From positions 1-64,000 of the forward strand of contig FWCC01000129.1 of the NCBI GenBank assembly GCA_900169235.1: a DNA stretch of 64,000 bases, read 5' to 3'. The stretch is from Zarea fungicola (lineage: Eukaryota; Ascomycota; Sordariomycetes; Hypocreales; Cordycipitaceae). Below the pieces are notes generated by a model. The model had not been told where the DNA came from and made no database searches. It saw only the letters and a program-made list of their open reading frames with translations. Each line of letters begins with the position of its first letter. Position 1 is the stretch's first letter. Made by a program: the position numbers and the translations under genes. Below are positions 11,601 through 22,751 of the stretch, piece after piece.

Positions 11601-13344
11601 GGCCGTGGTATTGCCAAGCTCGGGATCCCAATTATCACGGCTGCAAGGGTGGTCATGGCCTCTCTACACAAATGTTGCACTCAGTAGTCAAACCTATCGT
11701 TGTTTCTTTTCCCAAACCCCTACAACGTGTCCTACGTTTTACTAATAATCCACTTTTACAGCGCCGAGAAAAGGGAGATGCATCCCAACCCAAGACTCGG
11801 CGAAGAAAACTCTCTCCCTCTTTAAAAAGCCTTGCCGAACCTTTTGCTTTTTTTGCAGCAGGGCTTGCCAGCATGTAGGAGCCCTCCCCTTTGCTTTTCG
11901 ATGCAGCGCTAGCAAGGGGTGGAAGGATTTTGGCTGCCATCCCTTGAATCGCCTGCAGATGGCCACTTTACTTGGCGTCATACGCCACGGACAAGGACCG
12001 CCCAGGCACCGCGCCACGGTTACGAAATGAGGAGAAGAAAGAAAACACGGTACTAAAAAACCAAACTGCCGAAGATGATTAAATTTTTTTTATCGCCGCT
12101 CAATAGAATGGAATAGCTCACCAAGGACGCCTTCCGCCAATCTTACCTCGCGCTGTCTCAAATCCCCATACACGTGTCCGCCCGTATCATGGCAATAGTT
12201 CCCAGCCAGTGGTAACTATTCTGTGTGGTGTATTCTCAATTTCCACAATTAAGTTTTGTGGCTACCTGGAGCCACTAAGATCTCGTCCCCATTAAACTTC
12301 AGCTCGGGCCCGTCCACCCCCTGCTCCGGCAGCCCTGGAACGAGAAATGAAAACATCTGCGCTGGTATGGCTGACACAACTCCCACTTCCCAGGTCTTCT
12401 TGTCCCCTAGCTTTCTCCCACCAACCGCAAGCTACACCCATAATGGGCTAGGGTGGGCTGCAAACAATAGTCACCTAGTTGCTCGGACTCTCATTGTCTA
12501 CTGGTACAGTGCCAAAGTGCCATGTCAATTGAATGGCAAGGTTCTTCTCATTTTTGTCGGTGCTGACCTAGCGATCTGCTTATTCTGCTCCATGTTCTTG
12601 CTGGGTAGAGCAATAGGTAGCTCGAGACTACTTAGTTCAAGACCTGCAAGGAGTTAGCTTCATCTCTCACGAATGTCGCAAATTTTACCAAATCTGCTTC
12701 TCCCGATTGTAGTCTGGCAAAACCATACCAACAAAGGACAAACCCGTTAACAGTAACGCAGTCGAAGACCGTTCTATCCTAGTTCAACCGCCACACTCCA
12801 CCATCTTTGGCTCTAGTAGTCCATGGACCGTCCCTGTTCCCACACAGTCACACTTCTTAGCCATTCAGCAGGGGTTTACAACCCGTCCGGCCAAAGCCCA
12901 TTTTCATGCCTCGACCAGGATCCCGCTTGAGCTGACTCTTGCAAGGTTCAAGGGTGCGGGAACTGCCTCGTTGACACCCCCAACTACGCCCATCCAGACC
13001 GTGAGTCGGACTGTAGATATCGACTCTGGACCTTGGCCGCTGGGTCCTGGCTCCAAGCCTTATCCGAAAAGGGCCTGTCTGTGCCTTTTTGCGGCTACCT
13101 CGAGGATTTCCTGGGCCACCATCACGCCCGGCAACTTGGGACTGTGCATTAGTATATATCTCTACCCACCCTCTCCCGTCTTGAAGTAGGGTGTGCACCA
13201 GTTCGATCTTTGTTACTTTGTTCCATCCCATTCCGGGTCTGCTGAGTAGAGTTAAGGCATAACTTGCACACTCTCCTACTTCGGTAACCATACTGTGCAC
13301 ACAAGACATTCGTTTCAAAGACATCTATACCAAACTTGAAAAAA
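8664..13344. other. Long gene-poor region upstream of the RGS gene
   Basis: About 4.7 kb with no reading frame I can defend. Contents seen: four tandem GAATTTG heptamers (8904-8931), several A/T homopolymers, and scattered CTCCGTACTCCGTA-like low-complexity sequence (around 11229). A pyrimidine-rich zone precedes the RGS start, so part may be promoter and 5' leader of that gene. Frames near 11531 and 12256 exceed 100 codons but have no family features. Confidence 0.5.
8904..8931. repeat. Heptamer tandem repeat (GAATTTG)4
   Basis: Four perfect copies of a 7-base unit lie in the peroxiredoxin 5' flank, about 240 bases from its start. Confidence 0.9.
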
Positions 13345-14838
13345 ATGGGTATCAATCTGGCTTACACCCGACCTAAGCATGTCGATGCTCAGAGCCTCTC
13401 TGGACCCGAGTCCATTGCCGAATCCAAGGTTGGCGAGTCTGTCCGCTCCGGCAACTCTGGTTACTCGGCCAATGGTATCCCGGATTCTCTGGCATTTGAC
13501 AATATCATCAGCGGCGGAACATGCCCTGTAAGTATCGTGTTTCATTTTGTTTCCATGTTTTGATTTAAGCCCTGGGCTAACACAGCGCCACTTGGTTTTA
13601 GCCCATGACTGTACGAGATTTCATGAACTATCTCATTTATATTGAGCATTCGGCCGAGAACTTGCAGTTCTTCCTTTGGTACAAGGACTATGTTAAGCGC
13701 TTTGGCAATGCCAACACCGCCGATCTCAGCCTCTCTCCCGAGTGGACACAGAGCATGGAAGACGAGGTCGTCGCGCGTCTCCGCAAGGAAAATGCTGAGA
13801 AGTTGCGCCGTGAGCCTGCCGTCGCCACTGAAATGTTCAACGGTACCGACTTTGAGAAGCAGGGAGGAGTCGAGACGTTAGCAAATACCAGCACCAACAA
13901 CAACCCTTTCAACACCCCTCCTCGTACGGCCAACGGTACCGGTACCAGTGCCGCCTCTGACTACGGCTCTGTGTACACTGCCTCGCACGCACCAGTGTCT
14001 ACTTCAGCCACCTACCACTCACAAGCCTCTGAGGCTTTCCAGATGGCCGGTGTCAAGCAACCTTGTATGTCGTTCCATGATTCGATGCCATCCAGACAAG
14101 AAGCTAACTCTCGCTGCAGTCACAATCCAGCCCTTCCGCGAAGAGATTGACCGTGTCATTGCCACTTACATCATGGACGGCGCCCCTCGCCAGCTCAACC
14201 TCTCCTCCTGGGAGCAAAAGGCCGCCATCCAAGCTCTGGCTCACACCACTCACCCCTCCGCCCTCCGCCTCATCATCAACGCCGTCGAGTCGACACTCCG
14301 CCGCCAGGCCCACCCCAACTTCATCCGCTGGTCCATCTGCAACGGCAACCCAGCCCGCGTCTTCTTTGCTCGCGCCCTCGGTGTCGGCACCATCTTCCTC
14401 GGCATCGTCGCTGGCGTCGTCCTGTGCCTCAGCGGCGCCGGCCGCGGCTACCGCGCTCTCACCGCCATTGCCTTTGTCGTAGGCATCAGCACACTCGTCG
14501 CCGCCTACAAGGGCATGTGCGTCGTACTGCACGGCATGCACCACCGCCACATCCGCCCCTGGGAGCTCTTCACCCAGGACCATGAAGGTGGCGACGTGTC
14601 CAAGGCGAGCTTCGAATCGTTTGATTCGTCCAACAGCTACGAGGACGAGCCCTGGATTGTAAAATACGAGAAGCGCAACGTCGTCCGCAAGGTTTTTGAT
14701 CGTGAGGTTTGGGTTCAGGAACCCGCGCTGCGTCAGATCCAGGACACCATCTTCATCCAGTCCATTCTTGCATCACTCCTGTTTGGTGGTGTGTTGACGG
14801 CCATTTTTGTCGCTGTGCCTGGTGGTCACTTGTTTTGA
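13345..14838 (+). CDS. RGS-domain integral membrane protein, Rax1-like
   Basis: Predicted 454-residue protein with introns 13528-13601 and 14065-14119. The N-terminal half resembles a split RGS domain: PMTVRDFMNYLIYIEHSAEN and QFFLWYKDYVKRF, a Ser/Thr/Asn-rich insertion, then REEIDRVIATYIMDGAPRQL and SWEQKAAIQALAH. Three hydrophobic stretches follow in the C-terminal half (around FLGIVAGVVLCLSGAG, AIAFVVGISTLVAAY and IQSILASLLFGGVLTAIFVA). RGS plus C-terminal membrane segments is the architecture of Rax1, which acts in bud-site selection in yeast and in growth and stress responses in moulds. GTPase-activating activity on a G-alpha is possible but not shown by the sequence. Confidence 0.85.
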
Positions 14839-15134
14839 ACGAAGAAAAAGGAGAAGAAACAACGATAAAAAAAAGGAAGGAGAAGTCACGTTTCATCCCC
14901 TTGGAACCTTTATCTGTATAATTTTTTTTGGAAGGCCCGTTGCCTTGGGCTTGTGATACCACGTCTATATTTTTTTAGTTATGAAGGGATCGTTCCTGAT
15001 GTTATGATTTCTTAGCAATATTATTACTAGTAGCCAGTATAAAATGGAAAAGGTACATTCTTATTACACTGCCTAAATCGCTAAATCCATCATGCAAGCT
15101 TGTGCACTAGAGACCATGGCGTTCAACTTCTTGT

Positions 15135-17035
15135 CTAGTCTTCCATGTCTTCATCGTCTTCATCGTCTTCATCGTCTTCATCGTCTTCATCGTCTTCATC
15201 ATCTTCATTGTCTTCAATGTCAGTTATCGCCCGATTGGGGTCAATGCATCCTCCCTGTCTATCATCTGGTGCCATGTTAATCCAAGTCTTCAATACTTCG
15301 TTAGTGTACTCGTCTTCCTCAAGGTATAACACGATGTATAAATTTGGCATGTGTTTCTGGAACATAAGTGCCACTTCTCGAGTAGAATATCTGCCACCAC
15401 GACAGGAGAAGAACAGTTAGCTGTCAAAATTATTTTCACTGTTTGGTGTATACGGCACAGTGATGAGCAGAGTTAAAGCTAAAAGGAGACAAGGAAACCT
15501 GAACCCAAAAAAACTTACCGAATAGCGTCCGAGTCAATGGGCATAGTGCCGTCATGGTCGTTGTCATCATCATGATTCGGCAGCAGGGTAAGGGCTATCC
15601 CCGCAGGCTTCCGCTCCCGCAGTGCCAGAAAGCAGAGCTCCCGCAGCTTGGGGAACAATACCGCCCGTCGTGTACCGAGATGGAGAGCATGCACATCCCA
15701 GCCAAGATCCGGCAGGTCGAGCTGCTCCGCCGACACACAGTGCCTCACAATCGAGAGGAGTAGGCCACGGTAGAGGCTGACATCCACATGGAATACAAGC
15801 ACCCGCAGACGCGATAGCATGGCACAAAAAAGTCTCTCGAGATGGACTTCGGCCGGGCGGCCGCCAGTGAGATACGGCAGTGGCTGCACCGAGAAGCTGA
15901 GTTTTCTTGTTGTGCAGATCCGGAGATCCACGAGTTTCTCAAGACGTCCAAGAGCAATCAAGTCGCGCCTGCAAAAGCTCTGCAGGCCATATTTGACGGA
16001 CAAGCACCGTAGGCTCGTCAGCACTGATAACTGCTCGAAGATGTGGTCGTCCTTTTCATCACCGCCCTCATCGCCCGCTACCCACCCCTGCCCGAGGAAA
16101 TACTCATCCGCCCCGCCACCGCCACCGTCAGCCTCGCCCTCGCCCCCATCTTCATCCTCATCGTCCGATACCCACGGAGGCACTAGGTCTACATGCAGGC
16201 TGCGGAGACATGGCAGCATAGCAACGAGAGGTGCGATACCCGCCGGCTCGACGGCGATCTCAAGGGTATCGAGGTTGGCGAATGGCGTACTCACAGTTTT
16301 TGCAACATGCTCGAGATCTTCCGCCTCGCATAGTGCGCTGCAAATGAACTTGGTGAGAAAGGGCCGGCCAGCAAGGTGAACCAAAAGCCCGCGGGTCATC
16401 GGAAAACAGTCCATGCCTTCGGAGAGCTCAATGTTCCGTAACGAGCTGTAAGAAGCAATGAACTGCTCAAGCGATGCCGCCACGACATCTTCCACAGGAT
16501 CAGCGACCCTCCGGAGCATCTCCAGGTGAGTAAGGTTCGGGCATTTGTCCTGTAGAAGGCGGCCCTCCAGGATGACACTGTCCACCAGGGTCCCGCTGAG
16601 CGTGAGGCTTCGAAGGGAGGGCAAGAGCTACATCTCAAGCTCATAGACTTGAGCTTTATCGAGGACCGGAGACCGACCCCTAGCCTCGAGGTTCTTCAAG
16701 GCATCAAAGTGAAGCTCGCTCAGTACGTCCAGGATCTCGAACGAAACGAAGTCAAAGTCAAACGTCAACGAGGTGATCTTGGATGCGTACAGCTGTTGGC
16801 GAGAACGATCCTGTATCTTGAGGAGGTGCTCGGGGTCTGCATCGCTCCACAGAATGCTGGTGCCGTGCTTGAACCATGTTTTGTTTACGCGTATCGCATT
16901 CGCCAGCGTATCACGACCGGGTTCGTGAGGGAACTGATTGTCCCGGTCGTCCTTGAGGATGGTGAGTACCAGAAGGAGAATTTCGCTAACTTGGAGTGCA
17001 TCAGCTTGCTGTGGCATGACTGGATTTTGAATCAT
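15135..17035 (-). CDS. F-box/LRR-like protein interrupted by one in-frame TAG
   Basis: Predicted 590-codon gene. From ATG at 17035 the frame reads MIQNPVMPQQADALQVSEIL, an F-box-like segment (LQVSEILLLVLTIL, AIRVNKTWFKHG), then leucine-rich repeats (LPSLRSLTLSG, CPNLTHLEML, LRCLSVKYG, LVDLRICT). An intron at 15391-15518 (GTAAGT donor) joins SDAIR to YSTREVALMF, and the protein ends in an acidic tail made by a 9-base microsatellite. A single TAG at 16628-16630 (codon 136) breaks an otherwise uniform frame between YELEM and LLPSLRSL, and no acceptable intron removes it. Possible readings are a recent nonsense mutation, A-to-I recoding to Trp, or a sequence error. An LRR F-box protein would normally select substrates for SCF ubiquitin ligase; the substrate is unknown. 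Confidence 0.65.
15148..15210. repeat. 9-base microsatellite coding an acidic tail
   Basis: About seven copies of TCTTCATCG, the last ones slightly changed. On the minus strand they encode the repeating Asp/Glu-rich C-terminus of the F-box/LRR-like gene. The repeat unit is a multiple of three, so length changes keep the frame. Confidence 0.9.
16625..16642 (-). other. Possible hairpin around the in-frame TAG of the LRR gene
   Basis: On the transcribed strand GAGC (16642-16639) can pair with GCUC (16628-16625), leaving a 10-nt loop whose last base is the A of the UAG. The stem is short, and a competing upstream hairpin (CUCAAG/CUUGAG) is possible, so this is weak. Confidence 0.3.
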
Positions 17036-18044
17036 GACTTTTGTGCGAATCTTTTCGTTCTGTTGGGGAAGATATGCTTCAGTGAGATTTAATTGCAAGC
17101 TTCGCCAGGAAGGCGTGCTAGAATAAAGCCTGCGGTGTAGATTACAGGCAGATATAAAGGTGAAAGCTTTGCTTTGTGCAGCAGAACGAGAAAAACAAGA
17201 GAGAAAAGGAAAAGAAAAAACTAGACGAGGAGAAGTAGCCGGATGGTTTTCGGCCGCCAGTGCAGGTGGGATATTTATTGACCAAGTTGCAACTCAGCAG
17301 TTAAAAACCTGCTCACGGAACGCGTCTACAGCTCAATAAGCTTTGTTGTTGAATTAAGCGAGGGCATTAATAACCTGTTTAGCCAAATATGGGTTGCCTG
17401 ATGGGGTTGACTCGACAACTGGCCAGCCTTCCTCAATGCCTTGAGTACTCTACACTTCTACAACGCTTCTATAATACCCAAGTTACTGCAGATGCCCCAT
17501 GGAAGTTTCAGGCAATAAACCCGCGCGGTGTGCAGGCACACCATCTTGGTGCCTTCATTCACAGTGTGCAGTCGTCATGTACGAATCCTTCCGTAGCCTG
17601 CTTGGTCCGTAACTCCGCAAGCGAAACCGAGGTCTATGCTACGCTCAATGCTTTATATGTATGCGTTTTCCTGGATTAATTAACACTAAGAGAAGTTAAA
17701 TTTGCCGCGACAGGGGTTATGCATCTTAAAAAGGCTGCATCTAGGAAATGGTTCGTCTGGGGTAGTGGTACCACCATAACGTGTCCACATGTTGTTCCTC
17801 CCCTGTCACAGCCTCACAGGAAACGGTTAACAACTCCGCTGCAACAAGCCACACCCATGCAGGGGCTAGGCTGCTACTCATCTACGTCGACCTTTGTCCG
17901 CATCATCAACAAACCTCGGCTGTAACATAAGAGCTCATCTGCTCCTTCTACAACTAAATAGAGCGGCGTTTCTCTCTCTGTCCAGCGTTTCTAGTGGCCC
18001 GTTCCGTTCCTCTCAAGTTGACCAAACAGGCTGCAAAAGACACA
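17036..18044. other. Intergenic region between LRR gene and MDR gene
   Basis: One kilobase holding two divergent promoters. A CTTCCCCAACAG tract just upstream of 17035, read on the minus strand, could be an intron acceptor, so an earlier untranslated exon of the LRR gene is possible. No other gene is supported. Confidence 0.4.
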
Positions 18045-19396
18045 ATGAATTCGCCACTGAACAACCTGTCGAACAGAATGGAAGCCATTGTTATTCCAAA
18101 TTACACAAAGCCGGACGCATATGGCTTGGCAACTGTTGAGGTCCCGAAATTGACTGGGCCAAGCGATGTTTTGATTCGCGTACATGCCAGCAGCATAAAC
18201 CCTGTGGACGTCCAAAAGGCTGCCGGTGCTCTCAAAATACTGGCCAAAGACTCGTACGTTTTCTTTCTCCTATTTTCTCTATTCGCATCTGCAGTATGAA
18301 TCTAATAATCCATGTAATAGATTTCCCTATTTAATTGGCTATGACTGTGCCGGTGTCGTTGAGCAGGTTGGCACCGAGGTTTCCCAAGTTGCCGTTGGCG
18401 ATGCGGTATATGCCCGACTCCCTGAAAAAAATCGAGGTACGAGAGAAAAATGAGCATCGTGTAAGACAACGCAGCCTGATAAATATGCAATATAGGCGCA
18501 TGGAGCGAATATGCCGTATGCCCAGCCATCTATGTTTCGCCAAAGCCAACTTCCATTTCCTTTGCAGAGGCCGCCAGTCTACCCCTCGCCGCTCTCACTG
18601 CATTGCAATCTTTACGGCGTTACAAAGGTGACCTGACCGGCAAGACAGTTTTCGTTGCCGCTGGCCGTAAGTTTACAGTCCACCATAGAGCCAGGCGATG
18701 ATGTACTAACGTCGCGGATGCTCCTTAGTTAGCGGAACTGGCATCTTCGCCTGCCAAATGGCCAAGAATGTGTTCAAGGCTGGCAAAGTCATCACCACTG
18801 TATCGACTTCAAAAATTGACAAGGTCGCCGAACTTCTCGGCAAAGGTGTCGTAGATCAAAGTATGCGTTTCAAGTCGCGGGCTATAATTTTACACGGCTA
18901 ACTGAGTTGTGAAACAGTCATTGACTATACAACCACCAACGTCAACACGGTCATCGAAAAGCACTCTGTGGATTTTGTCTTTGATACTGCTGGCCAAGCA
19001 ATGAAATTCGTCCCCCTTGTCAAGAAGGAAACTGGTATTCTAATCTCCATCTCAACTATTCCCTCGGGAACGCTTTATGAAGAAGTTGGTAGTCGTGAGT
19101 TTGGCCAGCCCTACACCATTCCTCGAATCCCATACTATTTTCTCAACCTGGTCGATTACTTGTTCAAGCTCTACGCCCGATTCTACGGAGTCGAGTACGA
19201 TTTTGTGTATTTGGAGCCAACGGCGACTGGGTTGGTCGAATTAACCAAAATGGTCAATGACGGCCAGGTAAAGGCCATTGTCGGTGCCACGGCAAAGCTT
19301 TCGGATCTTGAAGGAGTCCGCAGACTTGCCAATATTGCGTACAATGGGAAGGGGGCGATTGGGAAATCGGTACTTGTTATGGCAGGCGAGGAATGA
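18045..19396 (+). CDS. MDR-type NAD(P)H-dependent oxidoreductase (quinone reductase-like)
   Basis: Medium-chain dehydrogenase/reductase with a GroES-like N-terminal domain and a Rossmann domain, 368 residues from five exons. Introns are 18254-18320, 18437-18495, 18667-18728 and 18861-18917. The N-terminal domain shows DVLIRVHASSINPVDVQKA and IGYDCAGVVEQVGTEV; the coenzyme domain shows GKTVFVAAG followed by SGTGIFACQMAKN, close to the family's GxGxxG-type turn. No structural or catalytic zinc cysteine cluster is seen, which points to the zinc-independent quinone oxidoreductase branch. The start could also be the internal Met at 18078 (MEAIVIPNY), which matches where homologues usually begin. 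Substrate unknown. Confidence 0.88.
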
Positions 19397-22312
19397 GCTA
19401 TACACGCAGTCTTGAATAGCGAATAGTGTATTGGCGACGCACGAGGCTGGAATTCGAGGTGAGGGAGTTTTTGGATTTATTTCAGTAATTGGTGTCGTAC
19501 GAATGAAGCCATCGTGAATGAAAAACCTGGGGCAATTTTGAAAGGCGGTTGAATTCTCCCGTAGAGCTTTCGTCGAAGACAAGGCTACTTCGATTCTTGG
19601 CTTGTCTGAGCTGAAATGACAGCCTACCTCTCCAAAAAGGTGGCAAACCTGGCCTGGGGGGTTTCGCTCAAACAAGGCTGCACAAATGTTGCGCCTCGCA
19701 TAGCCACACCAGTACCGAATCATGCAGTGGCGAAAATAGCAAATGTCTTCTGGCCATGGTCTAAATAAAATTTCCTCCAGACTATCTTGTGACTTAATAA
19801 ACATCGCCATAATAGAGGCCTCCTAACTCACTAGGAATTATAATAATTGCTTGATGTTCATATGTGCTGCTTTACGAGTCAGGGTGGATATTCTGCGAAA
19901 ACCTGTCCCAAAGCCGTAAACGTAGCCGGTTTTCAGCTAGAGATGATTTACATCAAAATAAAAAAAGCACTTAAATTATGTAAATTATTTAGAAATATTT
20001 GTCAAACCTTGCATCCGGCAAAAAGGTTCATGGCTTCTAGAGGTTATGTCAGACGGCGTGCCTCTTGTCGCCATGTTGCCAATGCGCATGATTAGGGCAC
20101 CATCTTCAAAGACTCACAACTTTACCAATCCTGGAAAAAAATGAGAAAAGAATATATGAGTGGAAATATGAGAGATTATTTATTATGAATCAATAAAAGA
20201 CTCCCATTATCCGGTAGCTGAACCAGTGATGTCTTCACTTATTGGCCGCCAGCCGTTTTGCCCTTGATATAATTGGACAATGCTCAGAACTTGCATAGTC
20301 AGCCTGATTGGGAGAGTCTCAAGAAGACGAAGACAAAATTTCGAAATAACGTATTGATAGATTATACACTTGAATTTACTTTTTCGCGTAACTGAACTAG
20401 ACTGTAATGAATGCCACAACTGTGGGAATACGGTAACAAGATTCAGTAGTCTAATGGTCAAAGCCCAAGCAAACAAAAGGATACAACGAGGGCAGAGAAC
20501 ATCCAAAATATTACAACACTATCAATGAATTCTCCGTCAAGTCCTGATACGCCCCCGATTAATCTACGCAATGTCCCTGGATTGGCAGAAAATGCCATTG
20601 AAACCACTCATATACGCAGCCTGGCTCAGAATAATAAAGCCGTCTACCTTACTGCCCTTGGCATTATACTACGTCACCTCTACTATGAATAGCTATTAAT
20701 GCAATGCAAATAAGTCCGCGACGACCGACCGGCCGAGGCAAATTCATAGAAACATCTTCTTTCTAGCATATGATTGACTGCGAGCTCCCCAACTTGGGCA
20801 GTTTTCCGTGGTGAAACACGCCATTTATTACCTCAGTTCAATCACCGAAGCTAATGCTGCTTGGCGCAATCCCAGCTTACATCGTCCGCTTGCTTTGTAG
20901 TCTTGACCCCGCGTTTTTAGTAACTAGCTTTTGGAGAACCGGAAGTTTTGCCAATGGGCTTCCCACACCGACTATGTATATATCACCAGCTAATAATATA
21001 TAACTAATCGTTTGGTAGCGCAGGGTTGCATAGTCGTACCAAACGGGCAGGTGGTATTTTGATGGATTCAAAAGAGCCACCATTTAGACCAAGGTTTCAT
21101 GTGCCGCATTCCGGATTCAAACAACGCGATTGACCGACGGCGAGCAAGCTTTATGTCTTCCACTCGTTTTGTTTACTCGTTATCTAGTTTAAGCTCAATC
21201 AGCCCACCATTTTTTTTTATACACCGTGAGATACAACATTGAAGTTGACTCCAAAAACCTTGGTACATCAAGGTGAACCAGTGTAACAGTAGCAACCTCG
21301 GTGGTCTGGGTTGAGACATGTAAGCGAATTAAGAAAAACGAGATGGGTCTGAAAGCTTGGACACGACAATAAACAGTTTGTTTCTATTTTTCCACAAAGG
21401 AAGTTGGCCAGCTATTTTTTTGTTACAGTCAATAACACGGCGATCTTTTGTCGATCGCATTACCCTTTCCCTGCCTTTTTTTGCAGGGTACCTGACAATT
21501 TTCCCCTCATTAAGGGAGCGGTGATCCCTGGATAAGCTCGCAGAATGCAAGCGTGACAGCATTTTCGAATCCAATTGGCAAACAAACATGGTCAATACCG
21601 CTGCAACCCATCTCGAAGACGAAGACGGAGCAGCTAGTTTTAGCACTAAAGTATCAGGTTGTTTTATACCACGCTTCCGATGGAGTTTCCTTCTTTCTTT
21701 TGTACCTGTGCACTCTTCAATGCCGTAAAGCTCTACTCGGACCGTCGGCACATGTTTCCTAATACAGGCAGGGTGCATTCGAAGAAAGCCTGGGCAAGAG
21801 TATAAGCTCATTCTAGACAGATGCTAGCAAGCTTTTTCATCGTGCGGGGTGATATCTGGCATGGGCCAGTTCGCGCAACAGCATTAGATTATGCCAGGAT
21901 GTGACTCTGCTCCTCAATGCCGGACCTACCAAATTGAGGGGGTGGTGATCTTTGCCCAGCTTCGCTCGATGTCCGGTCTTCAAATGCTCCTCTTGCCTTT
22001 TTTTGACAGCCCGTGGTCAGCAGATGGCAGATGAGGAGATGGAGAATTAGTAGTTTGTCAATGTTGCAGAAGCGGTGGAGAGGGATGCGGTTCTCGCGAG
22101 AACTTCTGAAGAGTCGACCGAGGATTTGATATGTGACGGTTGCCATCTAGTGACAAACTGTCAAGTATAAAGCTGTCATTCATCCCCGTCGTCTGCCTTC
22201 CCAATCCCAACCAGCTCATCCTCATCATCAAACAAGCACCCCGCTCTTCAACATCACAATCTTCACTCTGCTTCTTCTCTTTCAAATCCTACACACTCCA
22301 CAAGCCGCCAGC
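19397..22312. other. Gene-poor AT-rich region
   Basis: About 2.9 kb with no gene I can support. The part from roughly 19800 to 21300 is the most AT-rich of the window, with short poly-A and poly-T runs; it could be decayed repeat sequence, but no terminal repeats or transposase remnants are visible. A 160-codon frame at 21329-21811 on the minus strand has no recognisable domain and atypical composition. Confidence 0.45.
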
Positions 22313-22751
22313 ATGCGCTTCGCAACCATCTTTGCCATCATCTCCGGCTCTTCGGCCCTCTCCATCCGTGCCGAGTGCCCGACCTCTTCCGGGTCCCCCT
22401 GTGGCACCGTCGTGGCCCTCGGACAGTCCGTTACCTACCCCAAGTGCACCTGCAACACCTCTTGCTCCGGCCCTGTCAACTTCGCCGGCATCACTGCCAC
22501 AGTCGTAAGTCTTGTTTTCCTCCCGATTTGGTCCAGAATAAGTATTTGTAAGGCTCGATTACTGACAATACTATTTACTGATAGAGCATTGGCGTAAGTT
22601 TCACACACCTAGATAAAACAGGTCAACATGTTCCCGTTTCAGAATCGGCTTGGCTAACATCATACCTACCTACCTCGACTTCGTCCCCCCGTTACAGACA
22701 TGTGTAAGTCGACCTAACCCGATTTCTGATTATGCGCAAATGCGCAGCTGA
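22313..22751 (+). CDS. Small secreted cysteine-rich protein
   Basis: Predicted secreted protein of about 84 residues, family not recognised. It starts with a signal peptide (MRFATIFAIISGSSALSIRA). The first mature cysteines follow in ECPTSSGSPCGT and KCTCNTSCSG, and a sixth comes in the last exon. Splicing uses intron 22505-22584, a 9-nt exon (22585-22593, Ser-Ile-Gly) and intron 22594-22697. The end is uncertain: either the frame continues to TGA at 22749-22751, or a further 44-nt intron (22704-22747, strong GTAAGT donor and CTAAC branch) leads to TAA at 22769-22771, giving about 76 residues. Six cysteines allow three disulfides, as in many small secreted effectors or antimicrobial proteins; function not inferred. 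Confidence 0.7.
22585..22593 (+). other. Nine-nucleotide microexon
   Basis: AGCATTGGC lies between an ATAG acceptor and a GTAAGT donor in the small secreted protein gene. It encodes Ser-Ile-Gly and keeps the frame into the ACATGT (Thr-Cys) exon, which supplies the sixth cysteine. Confidence 0.6.

Noticed and set aside
12256..12657. 133-codon plus-strand frame as a gene
   Set aside because: No domain, no splice context, and composition like the surrounding non-coding sequence.
16628..16630. TAG in the LRR gene as the 3' splice site of an intron
   Set aside because: No GTRNGT-type donor or branch site lies at a workable distance upstream, and the sequence on both sides reads as continuous LRR.
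7976..16630. UAG read as a sense codon throughout this genome
   Set aside because: The peroxiredoxin, chitinase, septin and DUF7704-like genes all end at TAG exactly where their families end.
19800..21300. RIP-mutated transposon
   Set aside because: AT-rich, but no terminal repeats, target duplications or transposase remnants are visible; a whole-genome repeat search would be needed.
21329..21811. 160-codon minus-strand frame as a gene
   Set aside because: No family resemblance, and it lies in an AT-rich region without neighbouring exons.
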